Counted from the stretch's first letter, positions 16,805-26,102 are shown. The stretch is DNA of 64,000 nt from Marinomonas rhizomae (GCF_024397855.1 NZ_CP073343.1:806001-870000), one strand, 5' to 3'. Translations and numbers: made by a program. The notes: generated by a model from the letters alone, not told the origin.

Positions 16805-17473
16805 ATGACTGAATTATTGCCCTCTGTTTTAGTGGAAACAAACGAGCAGCCTGATGCCGCTATTATTTGGTTGCATGGCCTTGGATCAGATGGTCATGAT
16901 TTCGAGTCTTTGGTTCCAGCTTTATCTTTATTGCCAACATTGAAAGTGCGTTTTGTTTTTCCTCATGCTCCACGTCGTCCTGTTACAGTCAATGGTGGTA
17001 TGGAAATGCGTGCTTGGTATGATATCTATGAGATGACGTTAGAGCGTAAAGTCGATATGGAAAATATCGAAGAATCATGCCTGCAAGTTGAGCGGTTAAT
17101 ACAAGATCAAATTGATAAAGGCATTGCTGCAAATCGAATTGTTTTGGCGGGTTTTTCACAGGGTGGGGTGATCGCATACCACACAGCTTTACGCACTAAG
17201 CATGTGTTGGCGGGTATTCTTGAGCTATCAACTTATTTAGTTAATGGTGATGAAGTGCCTGAAGCCGATGCTTGTCCTAATGGCCAAACACCGATTCTTA
17301 TCCATCATGGCTCGCAAGATCCAGTAGTTGCTCCTGTGTTGGCGACTCAAGCAAGGGATCTTTTGATGTCTAAGGGCTATTCTGTCGCTTATCAATCTTA
17401 CGAAATGCCTCATTCTGTGTGTCCTGAGCAGGTGCAGGATATTTCTCACTGGTTAAACACTCGATTGGCATAA
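16805..17473 (+). CDS. Alpha/beta hydrolase, acyl-protein thioesterase/carboxylesterase type
   Basis: A 222-residue single-domain esterase. The nucleophile motif GFSQGG (about residues 113-118), the early LHGLG oxyanion segment, the aspartate in GSQDPVV (about 171) and the histidine in MPHSV (about 203) complete the catalytic triad of the phospholipase/carboxylesterase family. Cytosolic; the natural substrate is unknown, with short acyl esters or thioesters typical for relatives. The ATG at 16805 follows TTGGAG with good spacing; an in-frame GTG at 16796 overlaps that site and is unlikely. Confidence 0.85.
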   Translation: MTELLPSVLVETNEQPDAAIIWLHGLGSDGHDFESLVPALSLLPTLKVRFVFPHAPRRPVTVNGGMEMRAWYDIYEMTLERKVDMENIEESCLQVERLIQDQIDKGIAANRIVLAGFSQGGVIAYHTALRTKHVLAGILELSTYLVNGDEVPEADACPNGQTPILIHHGSQDPVVAPVLATQARDLLMSKGYSVAYQSYEMPHSVCPEQVQDISHWLNTRLA

Positions 17474-17521
17474 CTGTTATCAGAGTCGGTGAGATTCTCT
17501 TGTCTTATTTAAGGAGCTTTT

Positions 17522-18334
17522 GTGTCGGGAAACTATGAGGAATGGCTGGATTTTGCGAAAAATCTAGCGATACATGCAGGCCAGATGATAGTGGATGCGC
17601 GAGAGAATTCAACCTTCGTGCGCGATTACAAAATGGATCATGAGCTGGTTACTTCGACGGATATTGCGGTTGATCAATACATTTGTAGCCACATCCTTGA
17701 GCGCTATCCTTCGCACTGTATTTTGTCAGAAGAGTCTTCGCCGCATCTGGATCTTAGCGGTATTGGTGATGATGTTCCGGTTTGGGTGATTGATCCGATA
17801 GATGGAACGGTGAATTTTGCACATGGGCATCATCATGTGGCGGTTTCAATTGGCCTTTATATTGGCGATCAGCGAATTTTAGGCGTGGTGAATGCTCCGT
17901 TTTTAGAGGAGTGTTTTTGGGCTGTGAAAGGTTCGGGTGCTTTTTGTAATGGGAAGCCGCTGGCGGTTTCGGGTGCTCAAGAGCTAAGAAGTGCATTGGT
18001 TGCCACAGGGTTTCCTTATCAAAAAACGGCACTTTCGCCTATCATTGAACGAGTGTCGCGTATTTTGCATCACTGCCAAGATGTTCGTCGTAATGGTTCT
18101 GCCGCTTTGGATTTATGCTGGGTTGCTGCAGGTCGTTTAGATGCGTATTTTGAAAGCGTAAAACCTTGGGATATGGCTGCTGGGGCTTTAATAGCGGAAG
18201 AGGCGGGTGCCAAAGTTGGGTATTATCTATCTAGCGCATCTTCTTGGCCCAACGTGGTTAATGGAGAAGGGCTTTTGGTATCAACCCCTCAATTGTATGA
18301 CGATCTTTTGGCGCTTGTTGATCTTGATTTATAA
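17522..18334 (+). CDS. Inositol monophosphatase family protein (SuhB/CysQ-like)
   Basis: A 270-residue Mg-dependent, Li-sensitive type sugar phosphatase. The metal-binding motifs are complete: SEES (about residues 68-71), DPIDGTVNF (about 92-100) and KPWDMAAG (about 217-224). The start is GTG at 17522, preceded by TAAGGAGCTTTT. Relatives act on inositol-1-phosphate, fructose-1,6-bisphosphate or 3'-phosphoadenosine phosphates; the exact substrate cannot be read here. It begins 48 bases after the esterase gene and may be co-transcribed with it and with the small membrane proteins downstream. Confidence 0.88.
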   Translation: MSGNYEEWLDFAKNLAIHAGQMIVDARENSTFVRDYKMDHELVTSTDIAVDQYICSHILERYPSHCILSEESSPHLDLSGIGDDVPVWVIDPIDGTVNFAHGHHHVAVSIGLYIGDQRILGVVNAPFLEECFWAVKGSGAFCNGKPLAVSGAQELRSALVATGFPYQKTALSPIIERVSRILHHCQDVRRNGSAALDLCWVAAGRLDAYFESVKPWDMAAGALIAEEAGAKVGYYLSSASSWPNVVNGEGLLVSTPQLYDDLLALVDLDL

Positions 18335-18364
18335 CGTATTTACTTCTGCTTGATTGGAATTATT

Positions 18365-18823
18365 ATGTCTTTTACTGCATTTATGTTGGTTTTGCTCGGC
18401 TGTGTTGGCGTGATTGCCGTTTCACTTTGGTTTATTCGCCATCAGCTAAAATTAAATAAAGCACGAGAAGAAAAAATTCGTGCTGGAGAGGACCGCTTTT
18501 TTGAAGAGCGGCAAAAAAGAATCGATAGCATTCGGGTTCTGTTAAAAACAGTGGGGACCGAGGAGTTAAACTGGATTGAAGCCAGTATTCGAATAAAAAA
18601 TCTATTGGATCAGTTAAGCGAGGATTTATCTGAACATGAGGATATTTCCGCGTTTTATATTATTACTGAGAAAACTCTGCATATTCCTACTCACGAGCAA
18701 TGGGGGGATTTGCCTAAGCCTGCAAAAATGAAATTTCGTCTTGAAATGGATGGTTATGAAGTGGAATATGCCGAACATTTGCAACGCGCTAGAACTTCAT
18801 TGATGGCTTATGACTTTAAGTAA
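18365..18823 (+). CDS. DUF2489-type small membrane protein
   Basis: A 152-residue protein: one N-terminal transmembrane helix (FTAFMLVLLGCVGVIAVSLW), a charged helix (KLNKAREEKIRAGEDRFFEER), then a soluble domain with SIRVLL, WIEASIRIKNLLD and IPTHEQW, features I associate with the DUF2489 family. The function is unknown. The ATG at 18365 has GGA upstream; an in-frame TTG at 18350 adds five residues without a ribosome site. The stop overlaps the start of the next gene by one base (TAATG). Confidence 0.65.
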   Translation: MSFTAFMLVLLGCVGVIAVSLWFIRHQLKLNKAREEKIRAGEDRFFEERQKRIDSIRVLLKTVGTEELNWIEASIRIKNLLDQLSEDLSEHEDISAFYIITEKTLHIPTHEQWGDLPKPAKMKFRLEMDGYEVEYAEHLQRARTSLMAYDFK

Positions 18824-19194
18824 TGTTAGTTCAGTTGCTCGTTTCTATCAGTTTTTTATTTTTGTTGTTAGTTTTACTTGTGTTGTTTTTTATTCGTCAT
18901 CAATCAAAAGTACCCTATTATAGATTGACACAAGAGCAATGTGTGACCTTGCTTCAAAAAGCGATTCAAGGTGTTCTACCAGAGCATGAGTGGCATGCTT
19001 TTATCGGTATGACTGTTAGAGATGATGATGTGCTCGATGAGTTAAGAGAGCAGTGTTTGCTTATTGAAGAGTTCGGTATTAAAGGGTCGCAATTTATTAA
19101 TGGCCAAGTTTGTATCACTTTTAATAAAAAAGGTATTTCTCAGCTGGAAATGTTGTTGGATGAGTGGCAGCATAAATCAAAGTATTTAGTCTGA
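18823..19194 (+). CDS. Small membrane-anchored protein, unknown
   Basis: A 123-residue protein with a single strongly hydrophobic N-terminal helix (about residues 2-24) ending in FFIRH, like its upstream neighbour (WFIRH), then a soluble part of about 95 residues with EQCVTLLQKAI and GIKGSQFINGQVCITFNKKG. No family recognised. Its ATG overlaps the stop of the DUF2489-type gene, so the two are coupled and may work together. Confidence 0.6.
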   Translation: MLVQLLVSISFLFLLLVLLVLFFIRHQSKVPYYRLTQEQCVTLLQKAIQGVLPEHEWHAFIGMTVRDDDVLDELREQCLLIEEFGIKGSQFINGQVCITFNKKGISQLEMLLDEWQHKSKYLV

Positions 19195-19231
19195 TTTTAT
19201 TTTAAAACGGAAGAGCATAGGGTTTACATGT

Positions 19232-20062
19232 ATGAATGAGATAGAAGCGTTATTTGATCAAGGTTCCGAATTGATGCCTTGGTTGGCTGATAGTGTTATT
19301 AATTTGGTTATTGGTCTTGTTGTTTTCTTTGTAGGTAAATTTATTGCTTCCAAAGTGTCTCAATGGTGTGAAAAGCGAATGCTGAAAGCGTCCGTTGATC
19401 AGGCGGTTGCAGGCTTCGCATCGAGTATCTTGTATGCCTTGATGTTTGCTGGTGTGGCTTTGATGGCGCTGGGGCAAATTGGCGTAGAAACCACATCTTT
19501 TATTGCTATTCTTGGTGCGGCTGGTTTGGCAGTCGGTCTTGCATTACAGGGGTCCTTGTCTAACTTTGCATCAGGTGTGTTGATTATTATATTGCGTCCA
19601 TTCCGTTCTGGTGACTTTATTGATGCCGGCGGCCAAATGGGTACGGTTAATCGTATTGAGTTATTTCATACCTATCTTAAAACGCCAGACAATCGTGTCA
19701 TTATAGTGCCGAATTCTTCAGTAATGAATGGTTCTATTGTTAACTTTTCTCGTGAAGCGACTCGTCGTTTAGATCTTGTTATTGGTATTAGTTATGATGC
19801 GGACATTCGCTTGGCAAAACAGATTATGGAAGACATTGTTAATGCTGACGAACGTATTCTAAAAGACCCTAAGTGTTTAATCGCTGTTTCCGAATTGGCA
19901 GATAGTTCGGTTAATTTCTTCCTGCGTCCTTGGGTTGCAGCGGGCGATTACTGGACAGTGCGGGCCGATCTTTTGGAGAAAATTAAATATACCTTTGATG
20001 AGCGTGGCGTTGGTATTCCATACCCTCAAATGGATGTTCATGTACACAAACAGGAATCGTAA
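19232..20062 (+). CDS. mscS: Small-conductance mechanosensitive channel (MscS type)
   Basis: A 276-residue inner-membrane channel that opens under membrane tension to release osmolytes. Three transmembrane helices (about 20-42, 60-82, 90-124); the third has the Gly/Ala-rich pore pattern GAAGLAVGLALQGSLSNFASG. The cytoplasmic beta domain follows with RPFRSGDFI, GTVNRIELFHTYLKTPDNRVIIVPNS and the C-terminal IPYPQMDVH. The length equals the E. coli protein (286) within a few residues. A terminator stands at 20102-20133. Confidence 0.94.
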   Translation: MNEIEALFDQGSELMPWLADSVINLVIGLVVFFVGKFIASKVSQWCEKRMLKASVDQAVAGFASSILYALMFAGVALMALGQIGVETTSFIAILGAAGLAVGLALQGSLSNFASGVLIIILRPFRSGDFIDAGGQMGTVNRIELFHTYLKTPDNRVIIVPNSSVMNGSIVNFSREATRRLDLVIGISYDADIRLAKQIMEDIVNADERILKDPKCLIAVSELADSSVNFFLRPWVAAGDYWTVRADLLEKIKYTFDERGVGIPYPQMDVHVHKQES

Positions 20063-20101
20063 GCACATATAGCTTTAACTCCTCATCGTTGTAAAATATG
20101 A

Positions 20102-20133
20102 AATGCCGCCAAGGAAATATTGGCGGCATTTTT
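20102..20133 (+). terminator. Rho-independent terminator of mscS
   Basis: AATGCCGCCAA pairs with TTGGCGGCATT around GGAAATA, followed by a T run. It separates mscS from greB. Confidence 0.85.
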
Positions 20134-20177
20134 GTTTTTATTGTGTTTCGTTTTTATCATTGAAAAGGCTTCTGTTC

Positions 20178-20687
20178 ATGAGTCGATATCGACCCCCATC
20201 TCCGCCAAAGTCTGCTTATATCACTCAAGAAGGAGCGCAAGCTTTATTGGCTGAACTTAAGTATTTATGGAAAGAAAAGCGTCCGGCTGTGACTGAAACA
20301 GTTCGTGAAGCCGCAGCCCAAGGTGATAGGTCGGAAAATGCTGAATATATTTATGGCAAGAAACAGCTTCGAGAAATCGACCGTCGAGTACGCTATCTCG
20401 AAAAACGTTTGGATGTTTGCACGGTCGTTGATCGTTTGCCAGCGGATCAGGAGCGTGTGTTTTTTGGCGCATGGGTAACATTAGAAGATGATGATGGGAA
20501 TCTTCGAGAGTATCGCATTGTTGGTCCAGATGAACTGGATCATCATCCTAATTACATTAGTATCGATTCACCTGTTGCGCGGGCTTTGCTCAAGAAGCAA
20601 GAAGGTGATGAAGTAATTATTCGCCTTGCTGGCGGAGAAAAAAACTATCTTATTGATGCTGTTGAGTATCGCCAAGTACCCGCATGA
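20178..20687 (+). CDS. greB: Transcription elongation factor GreB
   Basis: A 169-residue cofactor that stimulates transcript cleavage by backtracked RNA polymerase. The N-terminal coiled coil includes the acidic tip GDRSENAEY (about residues 46-54) needed for cleavage; the C-terminal FKBP-like domain includes FFGAWVTLEDDDG, YRIVGPDE and SPVARALL. GreB rather than GreA is indicated by the basic N-terminus (MSRYRPPSPPK) and the RRVRYLEKRLD stretch. The start at 20178 gives the normal length; an upstream codon at 20103 lies inside the terminator. Confidence 0.93.
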   Translation: MSRYRPPSPPKSAYITQEGAQALLAELKYLWKEKRPAVTETVREAAAQGDRSENAEYIYGKKQLREIDRRVRYLEKRLDVCTVVDRLPADQERVFFGAWVTLEDDDGNLREYRIVGPDELDHHPNYISIDSPVARALLKKQEGDEVIIRLAGGEKNYLIDAVEYRQVPA

Positions 20688-21547
20688 CTATTCATTACGG
20701 CATGGCGCAATGGCAGCATCCGGCTTGGGTTAATTGGCTTTATCCTGCCTCTTTGGCACCGGGTGAGCGAATTGGTCGGTATTCGCAGGTGTTTTCAACG
20801 GTTGAAGTTGGCAGTACTTTTTATACTAAAGTGGATGATGCTCAGCTATTGCGTTGGTATGAGTCTGTTAATGAGAACTTTAAGTTTAGTTTTAAGGCAC
20901 CGCAAACGGTTACTCATCGATTGTTAGAGCGTCCTTGGCGTGATGTTCAGCAAAATTGGGTGGCTTTTATGCTGTCCTTGCAATCGTTACAGAATAAGCT
21001 TGGCCCAACCATGCTGCAGTTTCCAGCAATATGCGATGAGCGTGCTTTAGATACTATTTTGGCTTTGTGTGATATGTGGACTTTGCCTACGCCTTTGTCT
21101 GTGGAGGTACGTAATCTTGCCTATTTCGATAAAAAACAAACAGAGCCGCGCTTTTTAGCCGGTTTGTCAGATCGTCATGTCAATCGTGTGGTGATGGATT
21201 CTCGGCCTGTTTTTTCTACCGAAGCGTATTGTGAAAGTCTGGTTGATGCTCAGAAGAAAAAGCCGAGGGTGCCTTGTCATCCTGTAGTGACGGCGAGACA
21301 TCCAGTCGTGCGTTTCATTGGTCACCCGGATTTACCGCGTAACGACGTATGGCTAGATCAGTGGGCGATAAAACTGTCCCAGTGGTTATCACAAGGGCTG
21401 ACACCAAGTGTATTTGTGCATTCATCGGATAATATCGCGGCACCTACGTTAGCGGCAAAATTGGATGAAAAGGTTCGTTTATTAACGCCTAATTATCAGA
21501 GCGCTTTGACGTTGCCGCAAAGTCAGGAGCAAGTTAGTCTTTGGTGA
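20684..21547 (+). CDS. DUF72 (YecE-like) TIM-barrel protein
   Basis: A 287-residue protein of the DUF72 family: early G-x-x-x-W segment (GMAQWQHPAWVNWLYP), the EVGSTFY motif (about residues 43-49), FKAPQTVTH, LQFP and VEVRN are characteristic. The function is unknown. The start overlaps greB by four bases (ATGA), so it is probably translated from the greB message. Confidence 0.8.
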   Translation: MTIHYGMAQWQHPAWVNWLYPASLAPGERIGRYSQVFSTVEVGSTFYTKVDDAQLLRWYESVNENFKFSFKAPQTVTHRLLERPWRDVQQNWVAFMLSLQSLQNKLGPTMLQFPAICDERALDTILALCDMWTLPTPLSVEVRNLAYFDKKQTEPRFLAGLSDRHVNRVVMDSRPVFSTEAYCESLVDAQKKKPRVPCHPVVTARHPVVRFIGHPDLPRNDVWLDQWAIKLSQWLSQGLTPSVFVHSSDNIAAPTLAAKLDEKVRLLTPNYQSALTLPQSQEQVSLW

Positions 21548-21594
21548 GTCTAATAAGCTGATTTCTTGTTTTTGTGAAATTGTTGGGAAATATT

Positions 21595-21903
21595 ATGTAT
21601 TCATTCGTGTTTTATGTACCTGAGTCTCATTTGGAGTCTGTCAAACAAGCGGTGTTTTCGGCTGGTGCAGGTTCAATGGGAAACTACGATTCTTGCTGTT
21701 GGCAAGTAAAAGGGCATGGGCAGTTTAGGCCGATAAAAGGAGCGACGCCCTTTCTTGGTCAAGTCGATGAGTTAGAGTTAGTCGATGAATATCGTGTTGA
21801 AATGGTGGTAGGTGATGACAGTAAAGCGAGCGTTTTAGCCGCTTTACTCTTGGCTCACCCCTATGAAGAGGTGGCCTACCACTTTATTCAGATACAGTAT
21901 TGA
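21595..21903 (+). CDS. Nif3-insert/YqfO-like small protein
   Basis: A 102-residue protein resembling the CutA-like insert domain of YqfO/Nif3 proteins: FYVPESHLESVKQAVFSAGAG, YDSCCWQVKGHGQFRP and the C-terminal AHPYEEVAYHF are hallmarks. Stand-alone versions are common in gammaproteobacteria, with no known role. The ATG at 21595 starts the conserved region directly; an in-frame GTG at 21574 adds seven residues. The 3' end overlaps the convergent Nudix gene by 20 bases. Confidence 0.78.
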   Translation: MYSFVFYVPESHLESVKQAVFSAGAGSMGNYDSCCWQVKGHGQFRPIKGATPFLGQVDELELVDEYRVEMVVGDDSKASVLAALLLAHPYEEVAYHFIQIQY

Positions 21904-22429
21904 AATGAATGGTGTCTTCGTGAAAACCATATTGACCATTTTTATGGTCTTCGATGAAAAACTCTATGGTCTTAGTAACGCTACTAAAAGCCAGTTCGTC
22001 CCAAGGGATTTCATCTAGCCCAAACAGTGCCACTTCGGAACTTTCTTCTGTGGCATGAAAGTCGTCTCTTTCTAGTTCTGCAATGTAAAAAAGATGAACT
22101 TGATTGATTCTAGGAATGCTGATCATGCTGAATGCTTGTTTGCAGATCGCTACAGAGCCACTTTCTTCTAATGTTTCTCTTAATGCACCTTCGCTTGTGG
22201 TTTCTTGGTTTTCCATGAAGCCTGCTGGTAGCGTCCAGAAACCTAAGCGAGGCTCAATGTTTCTTCGGCATAATAATATCTTACCGTCGTAAAGCGGAAG
22301 GGTACCCGTTATTAGCCTAGGATTGTCGTAATCGATAAAATCGCAACTTGGACATACCGCGCGTGGTCGATTATCCCCAGCAGGGATGGTCATGTTAACG
22401 GCGTGACCGCATTGCGGGCAGTATCTCAT
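21884..22429 (-). CDS. Nudix hydrolase with N-terminal zinc ribbon
   Basis: A 181-residue Nudix protein. A four-Cys zinc ribbon (CPQC residues 4-7, CPSC about 26-29) precedes a complete Nudix box starting GFMENQET and ending RETLEESG (about residues 70-92). It resembles the NudC-like ADP-ribose/NADH pyrophosphatase group but is shorter than NudC and lacks the SQPWPFP motif, so the substrate is open. Convergent with the preceding gene, overlapping by 20 bases at the 3' ends. Confidence 0.85.
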   Translation of the reverse strand: MRYCPQCGHAVNMTIPAGDNRPRAVCPSCDFIDYDNPRLITGTLPLYDGKILLCRRNIEPRLGFWTLPAGFMENQETTSEGALRETLEESGSVAICKQAFSMISIPRINQVHLFYIAELERDDFHATEESSEVALFGLDEIPWDELAFSSVTKTIEFFIEDHKNGQYGFHEDTIHFNTVSE

Positions 22430-22458
22430 GTGTACATCCTTAACGTGTTTACTTGGGC

Positions 22459-23715
22459 TTAGCGTTTCAACTGAAGCTTGGCGTATTTTACGACTTTATC
22501 TTCGATTTCTTGGATTTCAATCATGTAATGACCAACCCACAAGCTAATAGGGTGCTCTGGGATGAATTCCAATGTTTCGATGATAAGACCGTTCAGTGTT
22601 TTTGGTCCGTCTGTTGGTAGATGCCATTCAAGCGTTTTATTGATTTCTCGAATGTGCGTAGAGCCTTCAATCCTAAAAGAGCCATCGTCCAGCGTTTGGA
22701 TTTCTTCTTCTTCATCTTGAGTTGGCGGAGTGAACTCGCCCACAATTTCTTCAAGTACATCTTCTAAAGCGGCGATACCTTGGACATCACCATATTCATC
22801 AACCACGATGCCCATTTGCTGATGGTCTTTTTGAAAGTTCAGCAGTACTGTGTTTAGGGATGTGCTTTCAGGGATGAAATAAGGTTCAACGGTTGCTTTT
22901 AAAAGCGCTGCTTTTGATGGAGTAGGGTCGCGTAGAAAGACTGCCGCATGGCGAGCGTGGAGAATACCAATGACCTTATTTATCTCACCATTGTAAACAG
23001 GCATGCGAGTGTGTCTACTTTGGCAAATCTGTTCGATGATTTCTTCAATGGAGTCTTCAATGTCAATGCCTATGACTTCATTACGAGGGATCATAATGTC
23101 TTCGACAGAGACTTTTTCCAAGTCAAGGATCGATATAAGCATTTCTTGGTGGGCAGCTGGAATTAAGCCGCTCGCTTCATTTACTACGGTTCTTAGTTCT
23201 TCTGAGTCAAGCGTGTCATGGTTTTTTTGAGAAGCGTGTACGCCGATTAAACGTAACAGTCCATTAGACAAACCATTCACTAGCCAAACAAGCGGATAAA
23301 GAATTTTTAATAAAATGGCAAGAACCCAAGAGGCTGGGAAAGCGATTTTTTCTGGGTGGATGGCGGCCAATGTTTTTGGTGTCACTTCTGCAAAAATCAA
23401 TACAACCATCGTGAGTGCAGCTGTCGCAATAGCAACACCAGCATCGCCCCAAAGACGCACAGCAATGATGGTTGCTATAGCAGAAGCAAGTATATTAACA
23501 AAGTTGTTTCCGATTAAGATAACGCCGATAAGTCGATCGGGACGTTCTAAAAGAGAGTCTACTTTGATTGCAGATCGGTTCTTGTTTTTAACAAGGTGTT
23601 TTAGTCGATATTTGTTGATCGACAACATCCCTGTTTCGGAACTCGAAAAGAAAGCAGAAAGTAAAATTAGACAAAAAAGTATTCCACCAAGAACACCTAA
23701 GGGTACTTCGTTCAA
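22459..23715 (-). CDS. CNNM/CorB-type membrane protein (DUF21, CBS pair, CorC_HlyC)
   Basis: A 418-residue inner-membrane protein related to E. coli YfjD (CorB) and proposed to act in magnesium/cobalt efflux. Domain order: DUF21 with four hydrophobic segments (about 1-175, including SSSETGMLSINKYRL and VILIGNNFVNI), two CBS domains (about 195-320: IMIPRNEVIGID, GIVVDEYGDVQGIAALEDVLEEIVGE) and a C-terminal CorC_HlyC domain (about 335-415). The start appears to be TTG at 23715; no ATG is available. It stands beside ypjD and ffh as in E. coli. Confidence 0.88.
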   Translation of the reverse strand: MNEVPLGVLGGILFCLILLSAFFSSSETGMLSINKYRLKHLVKNKNRSAIKVDSLLERPDRLIGVILIGNNFVNILASAIATIIAVRLWGDAGVAIATAALTMVVLIFAEVTPKTLAAIHPEKIAFPASWVLAILLKILYPLVWLVNGLSNGLLRLIGVHASQKNHDTLDSEELRTVVNEASGLIPAAHQEMLISILDLEKVSVEDIMIPRNEVIGIDIEDSIEEIIEQICQSRHTRMPVYNGEINKVIGILHARHAAVFLRDPTPSKAALLKATVEPYFIPESTSLNTVLLNFQKDHQQMGIVVDEYGDVQGIAALEDVLEEIVGEFTPPTQDEEEEIQTLDDGSFRIEGSTHIREINKTLEWHLPTDGPKTLNGLIIETLEFIPEHPISLWVGHYMIEIQEIEDKVVKYAKLQLKR

Positions 23716-23798
23716 AAAGGGATCGCCTCAATTATGTAGATAACTGGATTATTGGTTCTTAAGATCAGACTGTCAAACATACTTTACGCCATTATTGA

Positions 23799-24566
23799 TC
23801 AATGGCGTAAAATTTGTAGTGCTATTTGACTGCCAAAGTAGCCTAGCATCAGCAAGAAAAAGCCACTCAACGTCAGTTTTACCGCTAGCTGCCCTCGCCA
23901 ACCCGCTATATGTCTGCCAAGCAATAAACCAGCAAACACAAACCAAGAAGCAATTGTGAAAAATGTTTTGTGAACCAAGTGTTGAGCAAACATGTCTTCG
24001 ATAAAATAGAAGCCCGTTGCTATTGTAATGGTTAACAAAATGAAAGCCGCCCAAATAAACTCAAACATCAAGCGCTCTAATACTTGTAGTGGCGGCACTC
24101 TAAGTAGCTGTTTCAGTTTGTGGTGTTTAAGTTGGTACTCTTGCATGGAAAGTAAAATCCCAACTCCGCAGGCAGCAGTGAATAAGCTGTAGGCAACGGA
24201 GGCAATAAGAATGTGGGCGCTTGTACCCCAAGAGTTGCTATGCAGTTGGGTTAAATTCCACGGTTCGATTGCATTTAAGGCGATAATTATTGCTCCCAAG
24301 GGGAAAGCTGTACCGAGCAATAGGGATAAATCTTTGTTGCGATTACTGAACCAGAGCAGGCTATTGCCAATTAAAGCAATTAATAGCCCAATAGTTAAAA
24401 AATTAAAACCATCTCGGTTAAGTAATACTTGAGTGAGAGAAAATGTGTGCAGGGCAATCGTAAGCGCCCCAATGTACTGGGTTGAGCGATTTTCTGGACG
24501 CAGGAAATACGCTGTGCCAGCAATCAAACAAGCGATACAAGCAAGCCAAAGCGATAATTGAGTCAT
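23799..24566 (-). CDS. ypjD: CcsA-like inner-membrane protein YpjD
   Basis: A 255-residue protein with about eight transmembrane helices and the cytochrome c assembly/CcsA-like signature (WGTSAHILIASVAYSLF, and VHKTFFTIASWFVFAGLLLGRHIAGWRG with conserved histidines). It matches E. coli YpjD by length and by position, divergent from ffh and next to corB. The true function is uncertain; a role in haem handling or cytochrome assembly is inferred from the family only. Confidence 0.85.
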   Translation of the reverse strand: MTQLSLWLACIACLIAGTAYFLRPENRSTQYIGALTIALHTFSLTQVLLNRDGFNFLTIGLLIALIGNSLLWFSNRNKDLSLLLGTAFPLGAIIIALNAIEPWNLTQLHSNSWGTSAHILIASVAYSLFTAACGVGILLSMQEYQLKHHKLKQLLRVPPLQVLERLMFEFIWAAFILLTITIATGFYFIEDMFAQHLVHKTFFTIASWFVFAGLLLGRHIAGWRGQLAVKLTLSGFFLLMLGYFGSQIALQILRH

Positions 24567-24695
24567 GAAACTAAAGGTTCCGCAGGGTAAAGGTATAGGG
24601 TGATAATCATTTATCCGTTATAATAGAGACAATTTCACCTTGGATAAACTGAAACCGTAGGTTTTTTCCATTTAGAGCCAAAATTTGAGGGCAAT

Positions 24696-26081
24696 ATGTT
24701 CGACAATTTATCGAATCGCTTAACTTCCTCGCTTGATCGCATTCGAGGTCGAGCTAAATTAACTGAAGACAACATTCAAGAAGTGTTGCGTGAAGTGCGT
24801 ATGGCGCTTCTTGAAGCAGACGTTGCTTTACCAGTTGTTAAAGATTTCATCGGCGCGGTTAAAGAACGTGCAATAGGGGCTGAAGTATCCAAAAGCTTGA
24901 GTCCAGGTCAAGTTTTCCTGAAAATTGTAAAGCAGGAACTCGAAAGTGTTATGGGGCAAGCGAACGATGGTCTTAACCTTCGTGTAGCTCGTCCAGCCGT
25001 TATTTTATTGGCTGGTTTGCAGGGGGCGGGTAAAACCACATCTGCCGCTAAATTGGCGAAATACTTAAAAGAACGTGAGAAAAAATCGGTATCGGTTGTT
25101 AGTGCCGACGTTTATCGTCCTGCGGCTATTAAACAGCTTGAAACCTTGGCGGGTGAAGTGGGTGTAGATTTCATCCCTAGCGATCTGTCACAAAAGCCAA
25201 TCGACATCGTTAATAATGCTATCGATTACGCCAAGAAAGGCCATAAAGACGTTTTGATTGTCGATACGGCTGGCCGATTGTCGATTGACGAAGACATGAT
25301 GGCAGAGATTAAAGCGCTGCATGCAGCAGTTAACCCAATTGAAACCTTGTTCGTTGTGGATGCCATGACGGGGCAAGACGCGGCGAATACAGCCAAAGCG
25401 TTTGGTGATGTCTTGCCGCTTACAGGCGTGATTCTTACCAAGACAGATGGTGATGCTCGTGGCGGTGCGGCTTTATCTGTTCGTCACATTACAGGTAAGC
25501 CGATTAAGTTTTTAGGTGTGGGAGAAAAAACGGACGCACTTGAACCTTTCCATCCTGACCGTTTAGCGTCTCGTATCCTTGGTATGGGCGACATGCTTTC
25601 CTTAATAGAGGAAGCAGAGCAGAAGATCGACAAAGAAAAAGCTGAAAAGCTTGCTGGTAAGCTGAAGAAAGGCAAAGGTTTTGATCTAGACGACTTTAAA
25701 GAACAGCTTCAGCAAATGAAAAGCATGGGCGGTATGAGTTCCATGTTAGATAAGCTTCCAGGCATGGGCGGACAGCTAGGTAATATCCAAGATAAAGTGA
25801 ATGATAAAATGTTTGTTCAAATGGAAGCCTTGATTAATTCCATGACGCCAGCAGAACGTCATAACCCTGATGTGATTAATGGTTCTCGTAAAAAACGCAT
25901 CTCAACAGGTGCGGGTTTACAAATTCAAGATTTGAATCGTCTTCTAAAACAGCATAAACAAATGCAGAAGATGATGAAGAAGATGAGCGCTAAAGGCGGA
26001 ATGAAGAAAATGATGCGTGGTTTGGGTGGAATGATGCCAGGTGGTGGTATGCCTGGCGGCGGAAATTTCCCTAAATTTTAA
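24696..26081 (+). CDS. ffh: Signal recognition particle protein Ffh
   Basis: A 461-residue GTPase that binds 4.5S RNA and signal sequences of nascent membrane proteins and hands them to FtsY. N domain (1-90), G domain with GLQGAGKTTSAAKLA (G1, about 107-121), DTAGR (G3, about 190), TKTDGDARGG (G4), and a methionine-rich M domain (about 300-461) with the LNRLLKQHKQMQKMMKKM RNA-binding region and a Gly/Met tail. An upstream TATAAT (24619-24624) may be its -10. The terminator at 26103-26129 separates it from rpsP. Confidence 0.97.
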   Translation: MFDNLSNRLTSSLDRIRGRAKLTEDNIQEVLREVRMALLEADVALPVVKDFIGAVKERAIGAEVSKSLSPGQVFLKIVKQELESVMGQANDGLNLRVARPAVILLAGLQGAGKTTSAAKLAKYLKEREKKSVSVVSADVYRPAAIKQLETLAGEVGVDFIPSDLSQKPIDIVNNAIDYAKKGHKDVLIVDTAGRLSIDEDMMAEIKALHAAVNPIETLFVVDAMTGQDAANTAKAFGDVLPLTGVILTKTDGDARGGAALSVRHITGKPIKFLGVGEKTDALEPFHPDRLASRILGMGDMLSLIEEAEQKIDKEKAEKLAGKLKKGKGFDLDDFKEQLQQMKSMGGMSSMLDKLPGMGGQLGNIQDKVNDKMFVQMEALINSMTPAERHNPDVINGSRKKRISTGAGLQIQDLNRLLKQHKQMQKMMKKMSAKGGMKKMMRGLGGMMPGGGMPGGGNFPKF

Positions 26082-26102
26082 GCATATCTTCTTGTTTTTA
26101 CT

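Noticed and set aside
24602..24616. TGATAATCATTTATC, Fur-box-like sequence between ypjD and ffh
   Set aside because: The right half is shifted by one base and neither neighbour is an iron gene; likely chance in AT-rich promoter DNA.
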